A stretch of DNA of 49,027 nt. Origin: Acidimicrobiia bacterium (GTDB lineage: Bacteria > Actinomycetota > Acidimicrobiia > Spongiisociales > ZC4RG35). Of this stretch, positions 37,353-46,441 are shown one piece after another (the first letter of the stretch is position 1; every line of letters starts with the position of its first letter). Made by a program: the position numbers and the translations under genes. The DNA lies in the NCBI GenBank assembly GCA_025922945.1, contig JAICGW010000007.1, positions 1 to 49,027 of the forward strand, written 5' to 3'. Under the pieces are notes generated by a model, which was not told the origin of the DNA, ran no database searches, and saw only the letters and a list, made by a program, of their open reading frames with translations.

Positions 37353-40300
37353 GCGCACCGATCTCCGCTCAATCCTCCTGATCGGATCAGGCCCGATCAT
37401 CATCGGCCAGGCTTGCGAGTTCGACTATTCGGGCACCCAAGCGGCCAAGGTCCTGCGCCGCGAGGGATACCGGGTCATCCTCTGCAATTCCAACCCGGCG
37501 ACGATCATGACCGATCCCGAATTCGCGGACGCCACGTACATCGAGCCGATCACCGCGGAGGTGGTCGAAGAGATCATCGCCCGGGAGCGACCGGACGCGC
37601 TTTTACCCACCTTGGGTGGACAGACGGCATTGAACATCACGATGGCGCTTCACCGGCGCGGGACTCTGGACAGGTTTCACACCCAGCTCATCGGGGCGGG
37701 GATCGAGGCTATCCAACGAGCCGAGGATCGGGGTCGCTTCAAGACAGTGATGGAGCAGGCTGGCCTGGCAGTTCCCCGGGCCGCCTATGCGAACTCACTC
37801 GATGAGGCTCTCGCCGCGGCCGAGCAAATCGGCTACCCGGTGATGGTTCGGCCATCCTTCATTCTCGGTGGTGGGGGAACGGGCCTCGCGTCCGATCGAC
37901 AGCAATTGGTGGAGGTAGCCCAGCGGGGAATGGACACCTCGCCGGTGGGGGAGATCCTCGTCGAAGAGTCGGTCTATGGCTGGAAGGAGTTCGAACTCGA
38001 GGTGATGCGCGACCGCAACGACAACGCGGTGGTGGTCTGTTCGATTGAAAACCTCGATCCGATGGGAGTTCATACCGGAGACTCGATCACCGTTGCTCCC
38101 ATCCAGACCCTTTCCGATCGCGAGTACCAGGAGATGCGGGACGACGCGATTCGAGTGCTCCAGGCAATCGGAGTGGAGACTGGTGGATCGAACGTGCAAT
38201 TCGCGGTCGATCCGGCTACCGGCCGCCGCCTCGTCATTGAGATGAATCCCCGTGTCTCCCGCTCCTCGGCATTGGCGTCGAAGGCGACCGGCTTTCCCAT
38301 CGCCAAGATTGCGGCCCTCTTGGCCGTCGGGTACACCCTCGATGAGATCCCCAACGACATCACCCGCGCCACTCCGGCGTCATTCGAGCCCGCCCTCGAT
38401 TATGTCGTGGTCAAAGTTCCTCGTTTCGACTTTGCCAAGTTCCCCAAAGCTTCCACCCGCCTGACGACCTCGATGAGAAGCGTCGGCGAGGCGATGGCCA
38501 TCGGTCGCACCTTTCCCGAGGCTTTGCAGAAGGCTCTTCGCAGCCTCGAGAACAACCGTTTCGGTCTCAACGCCGATCCCACCGAAAAGGTGATGGAGCG
38601 CTACGACGACCCTTCGTTGCTTGAACAGCTCTCGGTGCCGACCCCGAATCGAATTTTTCAGGTGGCAGAAGCGCTGCGCCGCGGCCTATCGGCTGAGAGC
38701 GTCGCTACCGCGTCGCGGATCGATCCTTGGTTCGTCGGTCAAATCGCCGACACCGTCGCGGCCCGCCGCTATCTCGAGACTGCGGCTCCCGATCGGAATG
38801 CGCTGGTAATGGCCAAGCGTTCGGGGTTCTCCGATCGTCAGCTGGCATACCTGTGGGGCCAGACCGAGGAGGCGATTCGTGAGTCCCGGCTCGCATTGGG
38901 TGTCAAAACGACCTTCAAGACGGTCGACACCTGCGCCGCTGAATTTGTCGCCCATACCCCCTACATGTATGGGACCTTTGAAGAGGAAGACGAGGTGCCC
39001 CCGGCCACAAAGCCGCGGGTGCTGGTTCTCGGGTCGGGGCCGAACCGAATCGGACAGGGCATCGAGTTCGACTATTGCTGCGTGCACGCTTCCTTCGCCC
39101 TACGCGAGGCGGGATACGAAACCGTCATGGTCAACTGCAATCCCGAGACCGTCTCCACCGACTACGACACCTCCGACCGGCTCTACTTCGAGCCCCTCAC
39201 CACTGAGGACGTGCTGGCGGTAGTCGAGGCCGAAGATCCAGTGGCGGTAATCGTCCAGCTTGGTGGCCAAACACCCCTCAATCTCGCTCGCGAGCTGGCC
39301 GATCGCGGGGTACCGATCGCCGGCACCAGCCCGGATTCGATCGAGGCCGCCGAAGACCGTGAGCAATTTGCCGCCCTCTGCCGGCGGCTGGGAGTGCGCT
39401 TGCCTCCGCAGGGAGTCGCCCGGTCCCTCATCGATGCCAGCGAAGTCGTCGACCGCATCGGGCTGCCGGTCCTGATCCGCCCCTCCTTCGTTCTCGGAGG
39501 GGCGCGGATGAGAGTCATCTACAGCTACGACGAGCTCTCTTCTTACCTGAGCGACCTGTACGAGAACTTTCCCGAGCTGACCGGCGCCCCGCTGGCGATC
39601 GATCGCTTCCTCGAGGCCGCGACCGAGGTTGATGTCGATGCCATCTTCGATGGGCACGAGACCTTGATCGGCGGAATCATGGAGCACGTCGAGGAGGCTG
39701 GCGTCCACTCAGGTGACTCGGCTTGCGTGATTCCCCCGCCAACCCTCACCGAAGAGGCCCAAAAGCAGATCATTTCCGCCACCGAAGAGCTGGCACGGGC
39801 ACTCGAGGTACGAGGGCTGATCAATATCCAATTCGCGGTCAAGGGCGATGACGCATTCGTCCTGGAAGCCAATCCCCGCGGATCACGGACGGTTCCATTC
39901 GTTTCCAAGGCGATCGGCATCCCCATGGCCAAAGTGGCAGCCCGGGTGATGATGGGAGCCACTCTCGAGCAACTACGGCGGGAGGGATTGGTACCGGAGC
40001 GCAGTCGGGGCGGGTTCGTGGCTGTCAAGGAGGCGGTGATGCCCTGGGATCGGTTCCCGGAAGAGGACATCGTTCTCGGGCCGGAGATGCGCTCGACCGG
40101 TGAGGTGATGGGAATCGGAGCCGATGTTGGGGTGGCCTATGCAAAGGCCCTGCTCGCGGCGGGCCATGTTCTTCCGGATCGCGGCACCGTCTTCCTCTCG
40201 TTCGCAGATCGAGACAAACCAACCGGCCTCGCAGTAGCCCAGGCTTTCACCATGCTCGGCTTTGACCTCGTCGCCACCCCTGGAACCGCTAAATACCTCC

Positions 40301-40575
40301 GGCACCACGCCGTGGCCGCCGGGGTGGTGGACAAGGTCGGCGAGGGACCAGATGACGCCCGCCGCCGCATCGAGGCCGGGGAGGTGCAACTCGTCATAAA
40401 CACCCCGCGGGGTGGGAGGGCCCGTTCGGATGGACGCCTGATTCGTCATACCGCCCGCCGCCACGACGTCCCCTGTGTCACGACCATCGCCGGTGCACTG
40501 GCGGTGGCCCGGAGCCTGCGCTCGGGACCGGGGGCAATTCGGCGACCCCGCAGCCTTCAGGAGTGGCACTCGTGA
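37345..40575 (+). CDS. carB: Carbamoyl phosphate synthase large chain
   Basis: 1076 residues with two homologous ATP-grasp halves and a C-terminal MGS-like regulatory domain. The first half has [44 protein letters not shown] and [18 protein letters not shown]. The second half repeats these as [45 protein letters not shown] and [16 protein letters not shown]. The MGS part (about residues 940-1076) contains [14 protein letters not shown] and [13 protein letters not shown]. The GTG start overlaps carA by 8 nt. Only 43 nt separate its stop from pyrD, leaving no room for pyrK. Confidence 0.97.
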   Translation: MPRRTDLRSILLIGSGPIIIGQACEFDYSGTQAAKVLRREGYRVILCNSNPATIMTDPEFADATYIEPITAEVVEEIIARERPDALLPTLGGQTALNITMALHRRGTLDRFHTQLIGAGIEAIQRAEDRGRFKTVMEQAGLAVPRAAYANSLDEALAAAEQIGYPVMVRPSFILGGGGTGLASDRQQLVEVAQRGMDTSPVGEILVEESVYGWKEFELEVMRDRNDNAVVVCSIENLDPMGVHTGDSITVAPIQTLSDREYQEMRDDAIRVLQAIGVETGGSNVQFAVDPATGRRLVIEMNPRVSRSSALASKATGFPIAKIAALLAVGYTLDEIPNDITRATPASFEPALDYVVVKVPRFDFAKFPKASTRLTTSMRSVGEAMAIGRTFPEALQKALRSLENNRFGLNADPTEKVMERYDDPSLLEQLSVPTPNRIFQVAEALRRGLSAESVATASRIDPWFVGQIADTVAARRYLETAAPDRNALVMAKRSGFSDRQLAYLWGQTEEAIRESRLALGVKTTFKTVDTCAAEFVAHTPYMYGTFEEEDEVPPATKPRVLVLGSGPNRIGQGIEFDYCCVHASFALREAGYETVMVNCNPETVSTDYDTSDRLYFEPLTTEDVLAVVEAEDPVAVIVQLGGQTPLNLARELADRGVPIAGTSPDSIEAAEDREQFAALCRRLGVRLPPQGVARSLIDASEVVDRIGLPVLIRPSFVLGGARMRVIYSYDELSSYLSDLYENFPELTGAPLAIDRFLEAATEVDVDAIFDGHETLIGGIMEHVEEAGVHSGDSACVIPPPTLTEEAQKQIISATEELARALEVRGLINIQFAVKGDDAFVLEANPRGSRTVPFVSKAIGIPMAKVAARVMMGATLEQLRREGLVPERSRGGFVAVKEAVMPWDRFPEEDIVLGPEMRSTGEVMGIGADVGVAYAKALLAAGHVLPDRGTVFLSFADRDKPTGLAVAQAFTMLGFDLVATPGTAKYLRHHAVAAGVVDKVGEGPDDARRRIEAGEVQLVINTPRGGRARSDGRLIRHTARRHDVPCVTTIAGALAVARSLRSGPGAIRRPRSLQEWHS

Positions 40576-40618
40576 GAGTGACGTCAGCTATCAGAATCAG
40601 ACATCAACTGGATGAGAC

Positions 40619-41530
40619 GTGAGCCCTGATCTCACCACCTCAGTGGGACCGCTGGCGTTGCGGTCGCCGTTGATCGCGGCGTCGGGAACGGTGGGATCGG
40701 TGACGGAGCTCGCCGGGGTGGCGGATCTCTCCGTGTACGGGGCGGCGGTGGCGAAATCGGTCAGTGCCGAACCGTGGAGCGGACGACCGGCTCCTCGTCT
40801 GGCTCCGGCCGGGGCTGGAATGCTGAACGGCATCGGCATCCAGAACCCGGGCATCGAGGCCTGGAGAACCGAGGTGGGCCCCCGACTCGAAGGTCTCGAG
40901 GTTCCGGTCTGGGGCTCGGCAGTCGGTCACAGCCCGGATGAGTTCGCGCTGGTGGCCAAAGGCCTTGAAGCGAGCGGCGTGGCGGCGATCGAGATCAACC
41001 TCTCTTGTCCCAACCTCGACGGCGACATGTTCTCCCTCGACCCGTCCGCCTCAGAGGAAGTGGTGGCAAGCGTTCGGCGCGCCGTCGGTTTGCCTCTCGG
41101 GGCAAAGCTCTCGCCCAATCTCATTGACGCCGTTCCCGTTGCTCAGGCGTGCGCCACCGCAGGAGCCGACTTCCTGACGCTGACCAACACCATTTGGGGG
41201 GCGGGCGTCGACATCAAGACGCGCCGTCCCCAGCTAAGTGGGGTGATCGGGGGATACTCGGGTCCGCCGCTGAAACCGATCGCGCTGCGTTTCGTGATCG
41301 AAGTGCGCCAAGCTCTTCCCCAGATGCCAATTGTCGGCTGTGGGGGAGTGCTGACCGGAAAGGACATCGCCGAATACCTCATCGCCGGCGCCCAAGCAGT
41401 GGCGGCGGGCACCATCCACCTGGCGGAGCCGCGGGCGGGAAAGCGCTTGATCGATGAGCTGATCGACTGGATGCGGAAGCACAGGGTCTCCTCGGTAGGG
41501 TCGCTCATCAACACGCTCGACCTCCCGTGA
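40619..41530 (+). CDS. pyrD: Dihydroorotate dehydrogenase, class 1B-like catalytic subunit
   Basis: FMN enzyme oxidising dihydroorotate to orotate. 303 residues. LIAASGTVG, AGMLNGIGIQNPGI, EINLSCPNL with the catalytic Cys C130, TLTNTIWGAGVDIKTRRP, GGYSGPPLKPIALRFV and VGCGGVLTGKDIAEYLIAGA fit the class 1B (PyrDB) branch better than class 2, which has a membrane-anchoring N terminus. Class 1B enzymes normally work with the iron-sulfur/FAD subunit PyrK and use NAD. No pyrK is present in the operon, so the electron acceptor is open. GTG start with a GGATGAG box just before it; the stop overlaps pyrF. Confidence 0.93.
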   Translation: MSPDLTTSVGPLALRSPLIAASGTVGSVTELAGVADLSVYGAAVAKSVSAEPWSGRPAPRLAPAGAGMLNGIGIQNPGIEAWRTEVGPRLEGLEVPVWGSAVGHSPDEFALVAKGLEASGVAAIEINLSCPNLDGDMFSLDPSASEEVVASVRRAVGLPLGAKLSPNLIDAVPVAQACATAGADFLTLTNTIWGAGVDIKTRRPQLSGVIGGYSGPPLKPIALRFVIEVRQALPQMPIVGCGGVLTGKDIAEYLIAGAQAVAAGTIHLAEPRAGKRLIDELIDWMRKHRVSSVGSLINTLDLP

Positions 41531-42222
41531 CCGAACTTTTCGTAGCCCTTGATTTCGACTCCTCCGAAAAGGCCGTGCGAATGGCGAATGCGCTGGTTTC
41601 GTATGTGGATGGATTCAAAGTCGGCCTCGAGCTGTTGCTCGGTCCGGGTCCGGCCACGATCGCCGCCATCCGACAACTTGGGAAGCCTGTGTTTGCCGAC
41701 GCCAAGCTCCACGACATTCCCAACACCGTGGGCGGCGCCGCCCGCCAGCTGGGCCGGCTAGGGGCTCGCTACATCACAGCCCATGCCGCTGGCGGGAAGT
41801 CGATGCTCGAAGCGGCCAGGGCCGGACTCCAGGACGGAGCAGCAGGCAATTCGGCCGGAGTGCTGGCGATCACGGTCTTGACGAGCATCGACGAAGCAAC
41901 TTTCGGCATGACGGGATTCCGCGGCACGCTCGGCGAGCAAGTTGCTCGGATGACGCGTCTGGGAGAAGAGGCGGGCTGCGAAGGAGTGGTTTGCGGGGTC
42001 AAACAGCTCGGGGTCGTTGCTCAGGTGGCACCGCATATCACCAAGGTCACCCCCGGGATCCGCAACGATGGACGCACCGATGATCAACGCCAGAGTGGGG
42101 ACGCGGGCGAGGCGGCGGGGAAAGGCGCTGACATCATCGTGGTGGGTCGACCTATAACCCGCGCTCCGGATCCGATAGCAGCCGCACAGGAGTTCTCCCA
42201 GGTATTGGCCGCTCGCTCGTAG
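41527..42222 (+). CDS. pyrF: Orotidine 5'-phosphate decarboxylase (type 1)
   Basis: Last step to UMP. The active-site Asp-Lys-Asp cluster is in VFADAKLHDIPNTV, with the first Asp-containing strand FVALDFDS and the phosphate-binding VTPGIRND and IIVVGRPIT. 231 residues fits the short type 1 form and not the longer actinobacterial type 2. GTG start in a GTGA overlap with pyrD. It ends the pyr operon; a repeat-bearing AT-rich gap follows before a convergent gene. Confidence 0.95.
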   Translation: MTELFVALDFDSSEKAVRMANALVSYVDGFKVGLELLLGPGPATIAAIRQLGKPVFADAKLHDIPNTVGGAARQLGRLGARYITAHAAGGKSMLEAARAGLQDGAAGNSAGVLAITVLTSIDEATFGMTGFRGTLGEQVARMTRLGEEAGCEGVVCGVKQLGVVAQVAPHITKVTPGIRNDGRTDDQRQSGDAGEAAGKGADIIVVGRPITRAPDPIAAAQEFSQVLAARS

Positions 42223-42224
42223 CC

Positions 42225-42339
42225 GAAATTTGGTAGCTGGCGAACGCTTCTAGCGAAATTTGGTCACTGGAGAACGAGTACCGGTTATGTACAGCCAAAT
42301 TTGCCAAAACCGTTCGTCAGCAGCCGAATTTGGTCCAGG
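42225..42339. repeat. Repeated AAATTT-centred elements in the convergent gap behind pyrF
   Basis: GAAATTTGGTAGCTGGCGAACG (first 20 nt at 42225-42244) is repeated 30 nt later with GAAATTTGGTCACTGGAGAACG-like sequence (42255-42276). A shorter copy, GAATTTGGTCCAGG, lies at 42326-42339, and CCAAATTTGC lies at 42295-42304. The AAATTT cores (42226, 42256, 42297, about 42326) are spaced 30, 41 and about 30 nt apart, near whole helical turns. The gap is much more AT-rich than the genes around it. It lies between pyrF and the opposing DUF4015 gene. No standard terminator is visible. Confidence 0.65.
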
Positions 42340-42348
42340 CCCAGGGCT

Positions 42349-43977
42349 TTACGACGGGTCGAGGGCATCCGAGGTGTAAGTGGCCGCCGCGTCCCACAGC
42401 AGGAAATCGAGCACGCCGGCATCGGCGGCGGCTTCGATCTGGGCCCGGACCTCGGCAGGGCCGTATTCGATTCCCAGGGAGAAGTCCTGGAGCCAGCCGA
42501 GCACCGTCGCGTCCGTGCCCTCCACCTGACGCTGGAACTCCGACAGGGATCGGAAGACGATGTCATAAGGGCTGGCGTTGGGATGTACCACCCCGTACTC
42601 GTTGGGCCCCCAGTGGGAGGGATACACCATGGGAGCGACATAGTCGACGGTCTGAGCCATGCGGGGAATCGGCTGGGCGATCTGATCGGGATGGGTGGCG
42701 GCGATCCCAAAAACCGACGCGCCCAGGCGAGCCCCGGCGCGGTGAATCCGGGGCTGGCTCGCTTCCAGGAACCCAACGATGGCGTCCTCGGGGGTCCGGT
42801 TTCCTTGCAAAGGAAAGTGCAGCCGATCCATGAACGCATCGGGACGGCGCACGTAGTCATAGAGGATGTCGTCGATCCCGAGCCGCGCCGCTTCTTCGCC
42901 GATGGCGATGTTGTATTCCCAGACGTCAGGGCTGAACGGATTCGTGTATCCGCCGTACTGACCGTAAGGGGTGCCGTCGGGATTTTGGACGATCCAGTCG
43001 GTGTTGCCTTGCGCCACCGCCCAATCAGCCAGGATCGGGTCGCGGAAAACCACCAGACGCCCGATGACCCGTACCCCGAGGGCGTGCAACTCGCGCACTA
43101 CCTCGCCCAGATTCCAGAGCTCTTCGATCGCCCCGATTTCCGAGGCCAGGGGAACGGAGGTCGCCCACCAGATTTTCCCGGCCTCATCTTTGAGATCGAT
43201 CTCCACCGTGTTGATCTGTCCGGAAGCGATCATCGCCATGATCGGATCTTTGAGGGCAGGAGTCGACCAGGTGTAGCCGGAGGCATGAACCCCTCGAATC
43301 GGATCGCTACCAGGGTTGCCGGGCAGGTCGAGCTGGAAGGCAACTTCAGTCGTGGCCGAGTTTCCGACCATGTCTCGCGCCTGCACGGAAATCGGTGACT
43401 CGGGTGGATTGGGAAACTCAATGGCGAAGGTGCCGTCAGCGGAGGCCATGACCTCGCGGCCGGCGATCGTCACCATCGAATCGGCCTCATCAGTCATCAC
43501 CTTCAACTCAACTGGACCGAGCGGTGCCACCGGCGCAGTCGGAGTCACCACCGTGATCGCGGGCGGCGTGGTATCGACCAGGAACCGTCGCTCAGTCGAG
43601 ACCGGTGGCACGAGCGAGCCTCGGTCCACCGAGATCGAAATCACATGCGGCCCATCCTCGAGCCCATCAATGGCGATCGATGCTCCTCCGGTGGATCGTT
43701 CGATCGGTATCTCTTTCTCGTCGAGATAGGCGGCGATGCTCTCGACCTCGCGATCGATCGTGAGCGAAAGCGAGAGAGGGAGCTCTGCCGCATTTATTAC
43801 CTGATCGTTCTCCACTCCGGTCAACCTCACTACCGGGAGCTGCATCAGGGGGACAACCACGGCGGTGACGGCCGCGACGGCCAGCAACGTGAACACGATC
43901 CAGCCTCGGCGGGTGACTCGGCGCCGGCGAGAACGAAGCTCGGGGCGCGCACGTGAAACCTGGGGCGGGGAGGACAT
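42349..43977 (-). CDS. Membrane-anchored DUF4015-type putative glycoside hydrolase
   Basis: 542 residues from ATG 43977. A basic cytoplasmic N terminus (SRRRRVTRRG) is followed by one helix (residues 26-45), so most of the protein is outside. Residues about 50-225 look like one or two Ig-like beta domains (for example RFLVDTTPPAITVVTP). From about residue 229 a DUF4015 domain starts at IRGVHASGYTWSTP, with INTVEIDLKDEAGKIWW, RVIGRLVVFRDP, IDDILYDYVRRPD and VDYVAPMVYPSHWGP, a TIM-barrel layout with acidic residues at strand ends. Activity and substrate are unknown; a glycan hydrolase is inferred. It is divergent from the MBOAT gene, 35 bp apart. An upstream frame extension exists but lacks a plausible start. 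Confidence 0.78.
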   Translation of the reverse strand: MSSPPQVSRARPELRSRRRRVTRRGWIVFTLLAVAAVTAVVVPLMQLPVVRLTGVENDQVINAAELPLSLSLTIDREVESIAAYLDEKEIPIERSTGGASIAIDGLEDGPHVISISVDRGSLVPPVSTERRFLVDTTPPAITVVTPTAPVAPLGPVELKVMTDEADSMVTIAGREVMASADGTFAIEFPNPPESPISVQARDMVGNSATTEVAFQLDLPGNPGSDPIRGVHASGYTWSTPALKDPIMAMIASGQINTVEIDLKDEAGKIWWATSVPLASEIGAIEELWNLGEVVRELHALGVRVIGRLVVFRDPILADWAVAQGNTDWIVQNPDGTPYGQYGGYTNPFSPDVWEYNIAIGEEAARLGIDDILYDYVRRPDAFMDRLHFPLQGNRTPEDAIVGFLEASQPRIHRAGARLGASVFGIAATHPDQIAQPIPRMAQTVDYVAPMVYPSHWGPNEYGVVHPNASPYDIVFRSLSEFQRQVEGTDATVLGWLQDFSLGIEYGPAEVRAQIEAAADAGVLDFLLWDAAATYTSDALDPS

Positions 43978-43991
43978 GACGACTGTGGGCA

Positions 43992-43997
43992 ACGGTA
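43992..43997 (-). promoter_or_regulatory. Possible -10 box (minus strand) for the DUF4015 gene
   Basis: On the minus strand TACCGT lies 14 nt before the ATG at 43977. The 35-bp divergent region must also hold the promoter of the MBOAT operon, for which only a poor match (TAGTCG at 43999-44004) is visible, so opposing transcription may be linked. Confidence 0.3.
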
Positions 43998-44012
43998 GTA
44001 GTCGGCCGTACC

Positions 44013-45443
44013 ATGGCCGATCCCGTGATCTTTCCCACGATCGAATTTGCGTTGTTCTTCGCGGTCGTCCTGACCGTGAGTTGGTTGCTCCTTCCACACC
44101 CGCGCCGGTGGAAGCTTTTCATTCTCGCGGCCAGCTATTTCTTCTACGGCTCGTGGGACTGGCGGTTCTGTTTCTTGCTGGCGTTCACGACGGCCGCCGA
44201 TCACACCATCGGCGGTCTGATTCATCGCCGCTCCGACCCGATAGTCCGCAAGCGGCTACTGATCATCGGACTGATCGTGAGTCTGGGAGTACTCGGCTAC
44301 TTCAAGTACTACGACTTCTTTGCCAGCTCGCTGATCAATCTCCTCGCGCCCGTGGGGATCGACGTCCCACTCCCGATCCTCAACATCATCCTTCCCGTCG
44401 GAATCTCCTTCTTCACGTTCCAATCGCTCAGCTACACGATCGACATCTACCGGGGAAAGCTCGAACCGGTTCCCCTGCTCGATTTCGCCGCGTTTGTCTC
44501 CTTCTTCCCTCATCTCGTTGCCGGCCCCATCGTTCGCAGTGCCGAGTTTTTGCCCCAGCTCCGGGAACGGCACGATCCCCGTCGCGTCGCTGCTGGGGCG
44601 GGGTTCCTTCTCATCGCCGGTGGGTTGTTCAAGAAGGTGGTGGTGGCCAACACCCTGGCCACCACTCTGGTCGACCCGGTGTTCGCCTCGCCAGCGAGCT
44701 TCTCCTCGCTCGAAACACTGGCGGGGATATATGGCTACGCAGTCCAGATCTATGCCGACTTCTCTGGTTACACCGATATCGCCATCGGCCTGGCGCTCCT
44801 GCTCGGGTTTCGCTTTCCCCAAAACTTCAACCGGCCTTATATCGCCGACAGCCTGCAGGATTTCTGGCGGCGCTGGCACATGACGCTGTCGCGCTTTCTC
44901 CGGGACTATCTGTACATCCCTTTGGGAGGGAGTCGCAAGGGAACTGCGGCCACCTATCGCAACCTGATGATCACTATGTTGCTCGGAGGCCTCTGGCACG
45001 GAGCCGCCTGGACGTTTGTCCTTTGGGGGGGTCTGCACGGCGCCGTCCTTGCCCTCGAGCGGTGGAACGAGTCCCGGCGTGAGGCGCGAGGTGCCGAGCG
45101 GGTCGACACCCTCGGTCGGCGGGTTTTCCGGCGGGTGATCATCTTCCATGTCGTCTGCCTCGGCTGGGTGTTGTTCCGCTCGGACTCCCTCGCCACCGCC
45201 CTGACCGTGCTCGGACGCCTCGGTTCGTTCGGGCCGGTCGCGGCCATTACTCCCGCCGTGGTGATTCTGATCGTGGGCGGTTTGGGCGCCCAGTATCTGC
45301 CCTCGGACCTGCGTCTGCGCCTGCGACGTGCCTTCGTGAGCTTGCAACCGGTCCCGATGGCGGCCGCCCTCGGCGCCTTCCTGCTCGTGCTCGACGCGCT
45401 CGGACCCGAAGGAGTGGCGCCCTTCATCTACTTTCAATTCTGA
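44013..45443 (+). CDS. MBOAT family O-acyltransferase (AlgI/DltB-like)
   Basis: A polytopic membrane protein (476 residues) that should move an acyl group, usually acetyl, across the membrane to an extracytoplasmic acceptor. Diagnostic segments are FKYYDFF, ILPVGISFFTFQSLSYTIDIYRG, SFFPHLVAGPIVR, YADFSGYTDIAIGLALLLG, NFNRPYI, FWRRWHMTLSRFLRDYLYIPLGG and LLGGLWHGAAWTFVLWG. H289 and especially H329 (GLWHG) are the residues expected at the active site. The next gene, overlapping by one base, encodes an SGNH hydrolase, the usual partner that completes transfer to a polysaccharide in AlgI/AlgX-, PatA/PatB- or DltB/DltD-type systems. The acceptor is unknown. Confidence 0.9.
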   Translation: MADPVIFPTIEFALFFAVVLTVSWLLLPHPRRWKLFILAASYFFYGSWDWRFCFLLAFTTAADHTIGGLIHRRSDPIVRKRLLIIGLIVSLGVLGYFKYYDFFASSLINLLAPVGIDVPLPILNIILPVGISFFTFQSLSYTIDIYRGKLEPVPLLDFAAFVSFFPHLVAGPIVRSAEFLPQLRERHDPRRVAAGAGFLLIAGGLFKKVVVANTLATTLVDPVFASPASFSSLETLAGIYGYAVQIYADFSGYTDIAIGLALLLGFRFPQNFNRPYIADSLQDFWRRWHMTLSRFLRDYLYIPLGGSRKGTAATYRNLMITMLLGGLWHGAAWTFVLWGGLHGAVLALERWNESRREARGAERVDTLGRRVFRRVIIFHVVCLGWVLFRSDSLATALTVLGRLGSFGPVAAITPAVVILIVGGLGAQYLPSDLRLRLRRAFVSLQPVPMAAALGAFLLVLDALGPEGVAPFIYFQF

Positions 45444-46441
45444 TGGATCTCGAGCCCGACTCCTGGATCGGCAAGGGACCGGTGATGCCGGCAGGTAGCG
45501 CCATCTTCATCACGGTGACGGCGCTGTTCGTGGGCTTGATGCTCAACGCGCCCGACATCATGGAAACCGCCCGCCGCCAGGAAGCCGGTTGGAAGCGTGA
45601 CCTGGCGGTAGCGGCGGCCAAACCGTTCGATTTCATGTCTCGGCTGCTGTTTCTCGATGCGCCCCACAATGCCATCGATGCCGCCATGGGTCGCGAGCCG
45701 GTGGTGACTACGACCAGCACGACCACGCTGGCAGCGATGCCGGTTACGACGACAACAACCGAGTTGACGACGACGACTGCAGCGGCCCGAAGAACCATTT
45801 CGACTGCGGACCCGCTCCGTCTTTTCATTGGAGGAGACTCGATGGTGGGCCAGTTCGGACCGATGCTGGCGAACGAGGCCGAGAAGACCGGGTATATCGA
45901 CGTCACCGAGGTGGTCTATGAGTTCGATTCCGGGCTGACTCGTACCGACTTCCTCGATTGGCCGGCCCGACTGCGACAGGTCGCCGCGGAGCAGGATCCC
46001 GATGCGATCGTTCTCTTCTTCGGAGGTAACGACGCCCAGGCGATCCAGATCGATGGCAGCTGGTACGACTACGGGACGGCCGAGTGGCTGGCGGAGTATC
46101 GACTCCGAGTGGGGGCCTTGATGGCCGAGCTCGTGGCCGACAACCGAGACGTCTATTGGGTGGGGATGCCGATCGTGCGCTCGGACTCGTTTCGTGAGAA
46201 GGTGGCCACGATGAATGAGATCTACGAGTCTGAAGCCGCCGCTCATCCGGGGGTGAGCTACATCGATAGTTGGGAAGTCTTCACCGGGCCAGATGGCGGC
46301 TTCTCCGAGTACCTCACCAACGACGAAGGCGACCTGGTCGATATGCGCCTGAACGACGGGATCCATCTCACGACCGCAGGCGGAATCCGACTGGCGAGGG
46401 TGGCCCTGGCCCAGATCGAGGAAAATTGGCAGCTCCCATAA
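45443..46441 (+). CDS. Membrane-anchored SGNH/GDSL (DUF459-like) hydrolase or O-acyltransferase partner
   Basis: 332 residues. One N-terminal helix (about 15-33) anchors it, then a Thr-rich linker (about 90-115), then an SGNH domain. Block I is LFIGGDSMVGQ with S133, block III FFGGNDAQ, and block V DGIHLTTAGG with D305 and H308, so the Ser-His-Asp triad is complete. DUF459-type proteins next to MBOAT genes fit a role in transferring or removing acetyl groups on an envelope glycan outside the cell. It overlaps the MBOAT stop by one base (TGATG) and the transporter gene follows, so the three are one operon. Confidence 0.87.
   Translation: MDLEPDSWIGKGPVMPAGSAIFITVTALFVGLMLNAPDIMETARRQEAGWKRDLAVAAAKPFDFMSRLLFLDAPHNAIDAAMGREPVVTTTSTTTLAAMPVTTTTTELTTTTAAARRTISTADPLRLFIGGDSMVGQFGPMLANEAEKTGYIDVTEVVYEFDSGLTRTDFLDWPARLRQVAAEQDPDAIVLFFGGNDAQAIQIDGSWYDYGTAEWLAEYRLRVGALMAELVADNRDVYWVGMPIVRSDSFREKVATMNEIYESEAAAHPGVSYIDSWEVFTGPDGGFSEYLTNDEGDLVDMRLNDGIHLTTAGGIRLARVALAQIEENWQLP

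Noticed and set aside
42301-43398. Plus-strand open frame (365 codons) opposite the DUF4015 gene
   Set aside because: No recognisable protein; the minus strand encodes a coherent anchored domain protein.
44256-45437. Minus-strand open frame (393 codons) opposite the MBOAT gene
   Set aside because: Composition typical of an antisense shadow (Glu/Gly/Arg/His-rich, no domain), whereas the plus strand has clear MBOAT motifs.
46270-46425. Upstream part of the MFS frame as coding
   Set aside because: It lies wholly inside the SGNH gene, and its translation is Arg/Pro-rich without membrane character.
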